Shown: positions 1-11,901 of the stretch, piece by piece
Layout of the letters: each line of letters begins with the position of its first letter
Position numbering within the stretch: the stretch's first letter is position 1
Notes under the pieces: model-generated
Databases searched by the model: none
What the model was told of the DNA's origin: nothing
The model's input: the letters and a program-made list of their open reading frames with translations, nothing else
Made by a program: the position numbers and the translations under genes
From: CAVXNB01 sp963763085
GTDB taxonomy: Bacteria > Actinomycetota > Acidimicrobiia > Acidimicrobiales > Bog-793
Reading direction: 5' to 3'
Assembly (NCBI GenBank): GCA_963763085.1
Contig: CAVXNB010000003.1
Location: 62,001-126,000 of the forward strand
DNA length: 64,000 nucleotides

Positions 1-841
1 CTATGATCTTTAGATAATTCGAAAAAGATACCTCATCAAGGGTACATTGAAAAGGCTTAGTTTTGGAATTCCATCTTAAGAGATGACGCATCAAGTTTTA
101 TCTTCATTCCTTACCCAGCCTCTCTCTTCTCCTCTCCATCTACATGCTTTTTATCTACACTCTTCCAGAGAGGTTAACAATGATAAGCTGATGAATGTGA
201 TTTTTATTTTGTGTCTAATGACGTGATTGACCATCCTACAATTCGGATGAATCATTCTGAAATGCGTCTCAACCGAAATCCTAGCTTAGAAAGTAAAGGT
301 TAAGACTAGGATCTTGGTTCTTTCCCTCCTTCCTTTCTCAAGTACATAGGACAAATACATTGAAGAATGTGAATATTGTTCAATACTTGTATACATGAAA
401 TCTTTTTGTTTCAGGCAATTGGACCAGTCGAATCGATAAACAATGTACATTCTGTGTTGTTGTTCAGTAGATTGAGGAAGAGGATCCACAAAATAAATGA
501 TCGAGAAACCAAGGTAATGAGGGTTTTCTATATGAATTATAACATTTTTGGAGTGAATAAGTTTCGATGTAGCAAGGAAATTAACAATACAAAAAAAAAC
601 GACAGTAGTGAAGCTTGGACCAGAAAAAAGAAGAGTTATAGAATCATGAGACTCGAAAGGAGCTCAGCGTAAAGAACGTATCTAGGTCGGAATGTGATGA
701 TTCATGAGAGGTTCATGGATCATGGACGAAATGATCAAGACTCGGAGGAACCACCTCTTCTTTTTTCTATTGCTGTGATGTTCGTAACGGTTTTGGAAAA
801 GGAATACTTGATGATAAATAAAGAAATAACCAAACAATTGA
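1..841. other. Left-edge region without a confident gene
   Basis: No complete gene is visible. Positions 416-512 look like one exon: a TTTCAG acceptor, an open frame beginning AIGPVESINNVHSVLLFSRL and ending DRETK, and a GTAATG donor. I could not find matching exons on either side, so it may be the tail of a gene entering from the left or chance. The rest is AT-rich and closed by stops. Confidence 0.3.
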
Positions 842-1517
842 TTAGGTGGTGATGGCTGGTGAACGAGAAGGAATCTTTCCATTTGTTGATCGATTCATTG
901 CTAATAATCGAGCACTATTCCGTTTCATGGATACATTATCCGATAATTCATTAGTTGTTTTGCGAAATTCTTGTTGAAAGGTTATCGATTTCCTTGAGGA
1001 TCGTTTGGTCGACGATATAGGTTGATCTTCTTGCCATAAAGATGAGAGAGAAGAAGAGGATGTACCTCTATGAGGTCGATGAATACGATCCAAACCGTTT
1101 CGATGATCAAACAGAATACTCTGTGATCCCATGAAATTCAATCGAATCAATCCCTCGACAGTATCTTTACGTATGGCACGACAAGGGATGGAACGTTTTC
1201 GTCTACCGAATGGGCCTTCAAGTCGAAAACCACCATTTAATGGCTTCTCATGTATCATAGCATGTTTCGGTGTAGTACAAGAGGATGCTGCTGTACTGGT
1301 CGATGAAGCAAACGATGAAGACCAGGATAAACTGGGACTAGGTGGTTCGCCACCACCACCAACACCGCCCTGCATTGGAAGAACAATAGAGCCAATTGTG
1401 GAGGTATTAACGATTGTCGGGTAGAGGGTGGAATTCAGCCACTACGTTTACGCCAGATGTTTCTATAGTGGTGATTTTGGGAGGTTTTTTCGTTCGACCT
1501 CGTCGTTTCGGTGACAT
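842..1517 (-). CDS. Unknown basic, Ser/Arg-rich protein, two exons
   Basis: I do not recognise this protein. Exon 1 (1452-1517) starts at an ATG and encodes a very basic N-terminus with an AT-hook-like core (KRRGRTKKPPK). A GTAAAC donor and ATGCAG acceptor remove an 82-nt intron in phase 0, and exon 2 (842-1369) continues in frame through a Gly run (about residues 23-29), a Ser-rich stretch, a basic middle section (FGRRKRSIPCRAIRK) and a Ser/Arg tail, ending in TAA; 197 residues in all. There is no signal peptide or membrane segment. The matching intron phase and sustained open frame support a real gene; nuclear or nucleic-acid binding is only a guess from the charge. Its upstream flank is a 2.7-kb gene-free stretch. 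Confidence 0.5.
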
Positions 1518-4223
1518 GATACGCGGTTTTGCCTAGTTATCACTATGAAAGAACAAAAAAGAAAAGAAAAGAAATAAGGTGGTGAAGAGTTCAATTTCCC
1601 CAAAACTCTCTCAAGTAGTATACAAAAACACATGCACGTGCACTTACGATTACCCAATCTATAGGAGCTCGAATGAACAAGAAGGTAAACTGCGAGAGAC
1701 TAATTTCAATTAATCCCTTATGAATTCTCCGCTCCAAAGTCTCGTCTTCTTCCTCTTCCGAAGTTTTCAATTAACAATCGCGTTCCACACAAGGAATTCA
1801 ATTCACCACTAGTAAGAACAACTCTAGTCGTGTTACGTATTATTCTCCTTCTCTTCCCCTGTCGTTCTTTCTTTTATTATTAAGACCACGGTGATTCGAG
1901 AACACCCTTCCCCTCCCCTACTCCACGAGAGTCATAAACTTCTCGTCGTTGCCAAATTCTATCAACAACACGGAGAACAATGAGGTTCTCCATGACACTT
2001 GGTTGGGTAGGGGTTTTATTATGATCAATCATCTCTAGTTTCCCATTCCAATCCCCGAAACCTCTCCCTTACCGGGCTGATCTTGGTATCTTCTTCTTCA
2101 ATCGGTAACCATAGACGACCTCATAACCTAACTATATCGTCGAATCACGGACATCAAGGAGATGACTCTTATCGATGGTAAAGCCTAGACTTAGTGAATT
2201 GGTGGGCAATGACTCTCCAAACAGTTGTTCCTGAACTTTTTTCTTTCACATGTTACATGCTCTCTTTTTACATGGACTTTTTTCTTAATCTTGGATGACC
2301 CTCATAAGAATATTATTTTGTCAATAATTCTCTTAGTGTTTATTATCAGAGAACTCTGTAGTAATACACATCCCTGTCTATCCATGTCATGTGTTCTTAT
2401 TCCCTTTATCTCATAGAGGTAGAAATTCATAAGAAAAAGGATCAATTCCTTCTCGATATTATTAATCTTGTCTTTCTTTCTCTATCTCTTTTGGTTATTA
2501 TCATTAATGGACCTTGGTGATGGTGATGACGGTAATTCTCATCATATCGGAAATCAAGTGTAACGGTTCTTGCGTTTCTCCATTATAATAAAGTCAAATT
2601 GACTCTAATCGAAGCTTTTTCCAACTGAATTCCAACACATACGAACTCACAAAATAACAAACCATCATCACGTGACGATGATACTTGGTCACTCCTCTTC
2701 GAGAGAGAGTCCGTCGGTCACGGGAGGGAGAGGAAATTTCCCACACGTACCATCTATACATTCTACCGAGGAACCACAGAATTCATGAATATAGAATGGA
2801 TGCGATGGAAGAAATGTCACCCTCTCTCCCGGAATGAACTACGAAAAAAAAGACTCCTATTGAAACGAATAATCTCCAGGATATTTGCGAATAGGTATGT
2901 GATGGAATGATAATCGATTTTAGGAGGAGAAAACGGAAAGGAAAGGCAATGATGTAAGGAGAGTTTGAGAATGATCAATATATCCGTTTATATCGGACAA
3001 ATCTCAAGGGTGATGTAGGATTCCTATCTTAGACAAATCTATTCGAGTTTCATATACATAGAGTTATTAATGAAAAGATCTTATGGAGATAAACTTAACG
3101 AAATCTTCGGAAAGAATATCTACTAAGATATTAGAAAAAACGATCATCATACTTCTACTCTCTCTTTGTTCAATTCGAAGCTTGGGAAGAAAAAAGGATT
3201 CTTTTTTTTCCGAATAGATCGAATTCTCAATACAAACAAGAATTATCTAATTATCAATAGGTTTCTTTAATCAAATGGTATTAGTTTAGAATGTTCACCT
3301 ATAAAAAAAAAAGGATTGAGTTATTATTAAGAAGAAACTGATAGAATTGGAAATCATACAATCTAGAATTCTTCCAGAGGAACAGAAGGTCACAACTGTA
3401 GGAAATCTAGATCTAGGGTATGTGTTGGATTGACAGGAAAATACCCACTCGCTTTAATTGAATTCGAGAAAGTCACAAGAACTGAGTGGTGGGCAATTGA
3501 TATCTTTCCTCCTCCAAATACTTATGTTTATTGATCGTAATAACTGTAAATTGGAATGAATGATGATAGATCTTGGAAAGAGTAGAATAATCAATCCGAA
3601 ACTTTATTAACTTCATGGATTATGACTATGATGGGTTGGATTTCATATCAAAACTTATGTAAGTGATTTATAGGAAAGGTATTTGGAGTAATAATGTTTT
3701 GGAAAATGATTCATCTATCCATTCTAGATTCAGAGAGAATATAAGATCTTAGTAGAAATGTTCGAAATAGGATGTAGAGAAAATCGATCCGTAATTTTTC
3801 TAGATATTGTTAAAATAATTGGGTTGTCTTACACTGAGAGATCCTCAATTAATGGTCAATTGGTTGACACGGATTCCTTTTGATAGTAACAAACCAAATG
3901 AAAGGTCTATCCGAGCCATCATGATATAATGGACAAAGAAGGTTTCCATAGAAGGAAATTTATGATGACCTTAGTCGTACAACCCTAACAATGTGGAATC
4001 GAGAGTCAGGAGACCATTTACTCTTAATTTTCTAGTTCGTGATAAGCGTAACACTTCGAGGTGACCTAGCATAATAAGAAAGATAGATAGAATAGTTAGG
4101 AAATCTTTGGTCCCTCCCCTCCCCCTTTGTAGGAGTATCGAGAGGAGTCGACAAATTTGCAGGGTGCATGTGGTGTGCATTTTGTGTTGAAAGGCAAGTG
4201 GTTTGCCAATCTGTGACAACATC
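1518..4223. other. Intergenic region between the unknown basic-protein gene and GrpE
   Basis: About 2.7 kb, AT-rich, with stops in all frames. The few open frames (for example near 2225 and 3971) lack splice signals or recognisable products. It must contain the promoters of the flanking divergent genes. I see no tRNA, repeat array or mobile element. Confidence 0.6.
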
Positions 4224-4967
4224 ATGTTAAGAGCTGGCTATGTTTATCGACTTGGTTGGAAGTTGTGCTCTTCACTTCAAAAAAAAAAAGATCTAGGATT
4301 CAGTTTACCACGAGGCTTCGCAACCATTACCACTCCGAACAATGAAACACCCAACACTGGCGAGACAAAAGTTCCCGGCACGGCAACAGATACTGTTTCT
4401 CAAGAAAATGAAACTCCCCCAACTATGCACAAACCCAATGAAGACTTGGAAGTAGCAATAAAAGAGAAAGAAGCCAAACTAACAGAATTGGAAGACAAAT
4501 ACCGTCGTGCTCTTGCAGAAATGGAGAATGTTCGTGAACGAGGTCGTCGAGAACTCCAACAAGTTCGAAATTTCGCTATTCAAGATTTCTCAAAACAATT
4601 ACTCGAAGTCGCTGATATTCTTCGCATGGCATTAACAAGCATGCCCGACCCGATTGTTAAGGAAATAACATCAGCCCAACCATCTCCAAAACCGGATGAT
4701 CCTAAACAACACAAACACTATCTACAAGAACTCTATCAAGGTGTTGAACTGACCGAACGTGAATTATTGCGTATTTTCAAAAAAAACGGTCTTGAGATAA
4801 TCGATCCTCATCATCAGAAATTCGATCCGGATGCTCATCATGCCCTCTATGAAGTTGTTGACACTTCATTGGAACCAGGCAAAGTGGCAATTGTCATCAA
4901 AAAAGGTTATTCATTGAATGGAAGAACTCTACGTCCTGCCCAGGTGGGCGTCGTGAAAAAATCTTGA
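4224..4967 (+). CDS. GRPE: GrpE, mitochondrial HSP70 nucleotide exchange factor
   Basis: A GrpE/Mge1 homologue of 247 residues, about the family's usual length with a presequence. It releases ADP from matrix HSP70 and so supports protein import and folding. Residues 1-35 are Arg/Leu-rich and nearly free of acids, as expected for a matrix-targeting presequence. Residues about 74-122 form the long dimerising helix with the characteristic RRALAEMENVRERGRREL, and residues about 175-244 the beta-wing, with GLEIIDPHHQKFDP and the terminal signature VIKKGYSLNGRTLRPAQV. I start at ATG 4224 because the frame upstream has no ATG and MLRAGYVYR gives a good presequence. There is no intron and the stop is TGA. 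It stands alone, about 940 bp from the convergent Cyc8 gene. Confidence 0.93.
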   Translation: MLRAGYVYRLGWKLCSSLQKKKDLGFSLPRGFATITTPNNETPNTGETKVPGTATDTVSQENETPPTMHKPNEDLEVAIKEKEAKLTELEDKYRRALAEMENVRERGRRELQQVRNFAIQDFSKQLLEVADILRMALTSMPDPIVKEITSAQPSPKPDDPKQHKHYLQELYQGVELTERELLRIFKKNGLEIIDPHHQKFDPDAHHALYEVVDTSLEPGKVAIVIKKGYSLNGRTLRPAQVGVVKKS

Positions 4968-5906
4968 TTCGATCAAAGTTCCCTCAATTGCTGGCTAATT
5001 GACGAAGAAATGACTTTCACTTCGTTTTCCAGGGGAAATCATTGGATGTTGTTCGATGACAATTTCTAATTAAAGTCCACCAAACTAGATCGCTCTTTTA
5101 GAAACGAATTTGAAAAAAAAAAGGATTTTGTTCCACCCTAGTAGTTGGTCACCTATCAAATGTGGACTCTCATTAGTATACTTAGATAGGATTTTTTAGG
5201 ATCTTGGCCTAGAAGGTGACTACATGCATCCTCTTTGAACAACATGTTCATAAGAATTTACTAGAGATTTGATGACATGAAAGTTCTTAACGATGTACGA
5301 TAATTCCTAATTTATCCCAACCGAGAGAAATATGATGTGGAAGGGTTGTCATTAATTATGCCTCGAAATCAAAATTACTTCTTCTGTAGGATCATCATAT
5401 AGAATTGAGCTGAGAAAAAGCAATTTGATCATTAAATAAGAATAAGGATGAACAGGATTGAATTCGATACCTCCGTTTGAGTATACCTATATATAAATGT
5501 ATATTTATATTAATGGACATCCCCTACAAGGTTCATCAGAACGATATGGAAGTATCATGAAGTGACAATTCCCGGATGTAAAGGTCACACCAGTTAAGCT
5601 AAGTCATGTAAAATGAAATGAAAAATCCGCCGTAAGAAATTGCAAGATAACTATATTCAAGAATAATTGAGAGTCAAATCGACAACATGGAAAACACTCC
5701 TCCTCAATGTACACTCATGCGTTTCGGTTATAGGCATTGATGATGAGGCTGAACTATGGGATCGTATGAATTGAATTGTCGTATGAGATGGTCAAATCTT
5801 CAGGAAATGAATAACACATATACAGGTCATGTTACTCTCATGTAAGTCTACAGGAATAAAGAGAATAACACATCGGACGTCTTCGCTTCGCTGAAACTCA
5901 ATTCCA
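4968..5906. other. Intergenic region between convergent GrpE and Cyc8 genes
   Basis: Shared 3' flank of two convergent genes, AT-rich, with a short (TA)-rich patch near 5490-5510. No open frame with recognisable content. Confidence 0.6.
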
Positions 5907-8231
5907 TCAATATGACAAAATGAAGTAGCCAACAGATGACTCTTTCTGTTTGTCTTTGGCGATGCATCGAGTGGATGAGGAACCATTCAAAGTTAATATC
6001 TCGTTGGTCGAAGCAACCAGAGAGGGGTTCGTTATTTGAGATTCATCTGATAGTGATGGTGAAACTGTGATGGTCGTTGCTGGAGGATCGCAGGTTAGGG
6101 AAGACTCGCCAAGAAAAGATTTCCATGGATTCTCCGATTGAGGGAAAGAAAAAGAACCATCCGATTGTCCATAGGGTCTTCCGGTAGATATCGCCGTAAC
6201 TAGATCTTCAATATATCTCTCCAGTCTCCAATTCGCAGGACTTAATTGGAGAGCTCCCTTATAGGCTCCTATGGCCTCGAAAAATCGCCGATGACTTTCA
6301 TGCAACTGACCCAATTCGCACCAAGTTTCATAGACAGTGGGATCCAATTGAATGGCTCGACAATAGGCGACAAGCGCATCAGGATATTGACCTGTTTGAA
6401 CGAAAAGTTTACCAATCGAAGACCAAATCATTGGGTTCATGGAATCACGGAAAATCGCTTGTCGATAAGCATAGTGTGCTTTGCTATACATTCGTAATCG
6501 CATGTAGGTATTTCCTAGAAAATACCAGGTTGCAACCTCATTCGAATCGATTTCCAAAACTCTAAGGAAATATTCGATTGCTTGATTCTGATGTTTTTCC
6601 GTGGGATTTTGAGAATGAAGTATACCCAACATTTGCATGGCATGTCGATGTTTCGGATTTGCCGAAAGAGCATCCTCATAGGCCTTCCTAGCGGCCGAAA
6701 ACTAAGCGAAAATAAAAAAAAAAGCGAATTTGAAATGAGAAAACGGATAATCCCCAGCGCGCTCCCTCTCACGTATCCATCATTAATCGATGGATCCCTC
6801 TTTGTGTGCAACCACAAAAAGACCACAAAAACCGGAAAAAGAAAACATCAAATAGCCTACCATCTTTCTAGCGTTCATGATCTGCCCTATTTGAAAATGG
6901 ACATCCGCGTGACTTGCAACCATTTGTGGGGAAGTCTCAAATGTCAACAAAGCTGCTTCGAACCACTTCAGAGCCTCATCAAGCTGATACAAATACTTGC
7001 ATATCATGCCCAAACGGCATTGAACTTCAAAAAGCCGTTTATGGCTAGCTTCAAAAAGGATCGCTCGTTCATAGGCCATCTTAGATTCTTTAAACATCGA
7101 ATACTGTTCGTAAAGTAGCCCAATATCCGCCCATAAATCGAATGTCTGCCGATTCTCGGCCAATAAAGTCACAGTCTTCTGAAATGCCAAGTATGCCTGA
7201 TGAAGTTCACCCAAATTTAAAAAACATTTCCCAATCCGTGGATGTATCTCCAAAAAATATGGATTATGTTGTGACACAGCTTGATAGGCATTCAGGGCTA
7301 ATGCAAAATCTTGTTTCTCCAAATAGGTATCACCAAGTTTACAAAGAGTCTCCCATGAAGATGGACATTGTGTCAGTATCGATTCATTGATCACAATCGC
7401 CTTTTCTGGTTCACCTTTCAATTCGGCCTGGATCGCCGATGTGATACATCTGTCCTGATCTACCGCGAGAATAGATGTATCGCATAAGGTCGATTCAGAC
7501 GGATCGGATAGGGAAGAGGTGCATGAAGATGATGAAGAGGAGGGCGTGGGGCAAGACACTCGTGACAACGGAGTGATTGACGATAACTGAACATCATCAC
7601 AATCTGATACAACCGATAGTTTACCTCTTTTTATGGGCGTATATTGGTTTTGCAAGATCGATGTTTCCATGACAGGAGAAACAGTCGATTCTGTCCCGTC
7701 AATACTACTACTGATACATACATTATGTGGAGCCTGCGTTGACAACAAAGAAGTGTCGGTTTGATTGGCGGAATTCGAATGAAGGTACCCGGTTACCCTT
7801 GGCAATGGTGAAGATGATGATGAGGGTAATGTTGGAACAGGATGTGAAGAAATGTATTGATATTGAGAGCCAATTGAGGGAGTTTGCGTTGGTTTTGCCG
7901 ACGATATAGTGAACGAAGCAGATGGCCATCTAACTAGGCTATTGTTATGGTACGGCGGTTCATGAACATGTTGTTGTATCATCATAGGATAATATGGAGT
8001 CGTGGCTGTTGCTGTTCCCGCAATTGTCATCATTTCCGCTGAATAATGACCTGTCGTATCAGAAGAATTCAACCCGGAAGGTAATAAATACGATTGATAT
8101 AGAAATGGTTGAGTGGCCAATCTACAATTCTTCGATCCTATCGTTTTACCGATAAGACTAGGGTCTTCATTACCATGTTGAATTACTGAAGGGATTGTTG
8201 AAGGAATGATGGATATATTTTCGACTGTCAT
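5907..8231 (-). CDS. CYC8: Cyc8/Ssn6-type TPR transcriptional corepressor
   Basis: Two exons: 6861-8231 and 5907-6701, joined in phase 0 across a 159-nt intron (donor ATG/GTAGGC, acceptor GCTTAG). The first about 240 residues are low-complexity Ser/Thr/Pro/Gln-rich. From about residue 270 onwards a TPR array runs without interruption, with repeat cores such as WETLCKLGDTYLEKQDFALA, WADIGLLYEQYSMFKESKMA, HRHAMQMLGILHSQN and WCELGQLHESHRRFFEAIGA. This order and the repeat sequences match Cyc8/Ssn6, which bridges Tup1-type WD40 repressors to DNA-bound regulators in the nucleus; the metazoan relative UTX shares the TPRs but has a JmjC domain, absent here. The C-terminus (frame ends at TGA 5907) is short compared with yeast. 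The next gene on the same strand, TBL1, is also a corepressor component, probably by coincidence. Confidence 0.82.
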
Positions 8232-11200
8232 TTCTCTCGATTATTCCAATAACAAATATTGTCTATGAGTTGCAAAAACATAAATTTCCTCCTTCGTCCA
8301 GAAAATGAGATAGTTCCGGCTAGGACAGATGAAAAAAAAAAAGAAAACCAGTTCTTGCTAACTAGGGATCACTAGCCGAACAGGATTGTGATAAGACTAT
8401 CAATAGAAGAATATAGCCCCGATAGAATCACGTAGTAGAATCGTTCTTTTTCACACACTGTTTGTTATTCTCTACTTCCACTATGTTATATAGTATCAAC
8501 AATCTAGAAGACATTCTCATTAGATTTTGTCAACTAAAGAAAACAAAAAAAAGAAAATAGAACAACAACATTAATTTCCCTTACTGACAAGAAGAATTAA
8601 TAACAGGAGAATAAATAAATAATAGACAGAGCTTTCACATTAATGATTCTTCCCCGAAACCAAGAAGAGATTCACAGTTATATAATATATCTATCTATCT
8701 ATGTATATAGATGTATATGGAATAGAATTTTGTAGTAAGAAAAAACCAAGTTGCACAACAACAACAACAGTAACATAAATTTGGGTGTACGAATATTACG
8801 GCTTTTTGCTAATAGTATAATAAGAAACTTGGCATCCAACACATCACCATTCATATAAATATAACATACATATAGGGGTCGTTTCCCTTCGGTGTTCTTA
8901 TATTACAAGAGAATTGGTTTCGGAGAATAAATAAGAGACGGCGGTGAATATGGGTAGGAGGAGTGGTCGTCAACGATTCTATTATGTCCGTTTGTTCACA
9001 CACACAAAACACAAACACATAAGAGAATTACCAATTTGTTCGAACAACAAGAAGAAACCAGTCCGCTACCCCGTCAATCAAATGTGAGAGAGAAAAGGAG
9101 AAAGACGAATGGCTTTTCGTAATTCTTTAATCGGTTTCCAAAAAGTAGGTCATCCGTTCCTTCTTCTTCTTCTTCTTCTATCGATGTGAGTGCGTGTTCT
9201 CATATTGAGAGTCGTTCGTCCTTCTTCTGCCCTTTTTATTATTTAAGAAATCTCCGTTGATTACAGAGGCACAATTAAACTCTGTTCATCTCCTCTTTTC
9301 CCAGTCTTTCCGTGAAATCCTTCATGACAAGCCAATGGCAATCCTTCCTTAGAAGTCCTAAGGTTTACAATGGGAATAAATAATAATAGAAGGCATGGAT
9401 CGAATTCCATCTCCTTAATTTCTCTTATAAGATACCTCCTAGGGAGAAACTGGCTTTTTTCCCAGGATCAACTGATGAATTCATTCCATCACATGGAGTC
9501 TACTAGGTTGATGATTCCATGTCTACCGTATGTTCTCTCTCCAGCTAGTTTTGCTGACCTACTAGCGCACACGGTCACTCAGGTGGTCCCGTTTTTCTTT
9601 TTATTTTCGGTTTCTAAAAAAGGAAACTGATCCTTGGAACGAATGCCTCGTTTCTCCTTCCCTCTCTCCCTTTTTTCTTATTATCGGTAATGGGCGACCC
9701 TCACATAATAAGAAATGCCGGGAATGAAAAGAATGGGGAGACATATAGTGAGTCACGTGTGTACATACATGAATCTAAGAATTATCGGGAAGGATGGACG
9801 ATGGGCCGGGTTTTCTCTCTCCCTCATTCATCTCTTAGATGTGCGCGTGATACGGTACGTTGTACACGTGCATATACAATACAAAGGAAAGAAAGAGAAA
9901 GCAATAGAGTTTGAAGGAGAACAGCAAAGAGGTACACAACACAGATAGGAGATGTGAAAGACGACGATATAGAGAGAAGAGAGTAAAGGATCAACTGACT
10001 ACGAGATGGCCCCACTTTACTCACTCACCACCATCCTCTTCCACTTCCTCATGACAAATAATAATAGAGAGAAGAGATGGATCTCTTTTGAGAGATTAAA
10101 ACAAAAATAATAATTATTCGTATTATCCATTGATGACCTTATATCTTTCTAGATAACTGGAAAGATGAGGATACAGGGATATATAAGTGAGATTCATCAT
10201 AATTTCGATGATGACTAAGGAATGATACGGAGAGGGAGGAGGGAGAAGAATCCGAGATATAGAATTTGTTTTTTTTTAGTAGAAAGTTCCATGTATGTCT
10301 GATTAGTTCTGTATATTATTTATATAGAGGAATTAATGAAAAATGATGAGATGAGAAGGGAATAGGAATTATTATTAGGGATGCTGATAATATGTTTTAG
10401 TTTTTTTTAAAGAAATTCATCGAGTAAAGATCCTATAATAAGAATAATAAGGGGATAATCCATTTGAGAAACTTGTCTATATATATATATATATATATAT
10501 GAGGTGGAATTTATTAGGATATAATAGAAAAGACCTCTCTTTTCACCTCTATACTTATTTATTTATTTATATATGATATGTCTAATAGATCGATCCTTAT
10601 ATCTAGAAATACGGATAGAAATATAGGTATAATAGATTATACCAAACATATATAGATTGATTAATAGATATTATAGGAAGATAAAGATGAGAGCATTATT
10701 GTACTTACTCTACTAGAAAATGAGACATAATATAATAATAAGAAATAATAGAAGCGACTAATATTGAATGATGGGAGTGATGAAGATTTCTGAAACTATC
10801 TAGTAGTAGATTTAATCCATAACTATTTGTTTTTCATATTGATTCTATTTTATAAAAGTGAGAAATAGATTTCTCTTTAACAGGATGAATGAAGGAGAGG
10901 AATTTCTCGTAGTATATGAATATCGAAAAAGAAGGGATATTAAACCGAAAATGATGTATCCATTATAATTTCTCTCCTAATTAAGAGAGTAGGTCAATAA
11001 AAAAAAATCATTTCTCAATATGTCTTGTCGGGAGTATTTATCATCATCATTTTCCCTAAATTAGGGTAATTTTATTAGAGGAATCATCTCTTTCTTTATC
11101 CTATCCTAATACTACTTTAATGAATCAAGATGAATTTCACGAAAGAAGAAAAAATAAAAATAAAGGGATTTTCAATTAATCCTTTTTGTTTTTGTTAACC

Positions 11201-11901
11201 GATATGTTCCCTCTATTTGAATTTCCAATCAGTTCTCTTCTTAACTCATTCATCTAACAAAGAAGAAGATCATTATGAAGCATCTTCTCTTACCGTTATC
11301 TAGGAAAATAAAAGCGGTAGAAAGAGAATAATAGGAAATGTTCATTATCTCCTCTTTCCTTCTAATTTGCTAATTAGTGGGGGGACTAATTCTAATCTCT
11401 TCAAAATCTCAAAATTCGATCGATTATTCTCACAGAACGATCAAATGGTTATATGTAATATATAAAGGTTACGAAGTAGAAAAGTTTTCACTACTATGCT
11501 TCCTTCCCTATTCGAGATTCCCTTATAGGAAATACAGTAGGTGTTATTGGATGAAAATGAAGGATCGAATAAAAAAACAATAAGGCAAGGAAGGTCAATA
11601 TAGACAAAAATTTAGTAGATCATGCTCTATTATTAACAACGCCAATAAGATGATAAATCATAACAATGGAGAGAGAGGGAGGAGTGAATTGAAGTGGTCC
11701 AGAAAGAAGGGAAACTTCCGAGATGTAAACCCTAGGATGGGAGGAGCAAGCCAGTTGGAGGAAGAATTTAAGAGAAGGACATGTCTAGAATAGTAATCTA
11801 GGCATGGAATGAGAGACTATCTCGAATATGAAAATCATCATATCTATATCTATAATATATATATATATCCAAGAGGATGGGGAGCAGTGTACAAGGAAAT
11901 A
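8232..11901. other. Large gene-poor region between Cyc8 and TBL1 genes
   Basis: About 3.7 kb with no supported gene. The first about 1.5 kb is the 5' flank of Cyc8 and contains A-rich tracts and a (CTT)n stretch near 9160-9180. Open frames at 9370-9914 and 11377-11583 have no family resemblance and no splice partners. The sequence becomes extremely AT-rich from about 10260 to 11200. No tRNA or transposon signature was seen. Confidence 0.6.
10477..10500. repeat. (AT)n microsatellite
   Basis: An uninterrupted run of about eleven to twelve AT dinucleotides in the gene-poor region. A smaller relative lies near 11850-11868. Confidence 0.9.

Noticed and set aside
2225..2416. Hydrophobic 63-codon ORF
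   Set aside because: Frame is Phe/Ile/Leu-rich simply because the DNA is AT-rich; no ATG context or partner exon.
9370..9914. Series of ORFs in the 8.2-11.9 kb region
   Set aside because: Low-complexity or Arg/Ser-rich translations, no splice partners, no homology I can recognise.
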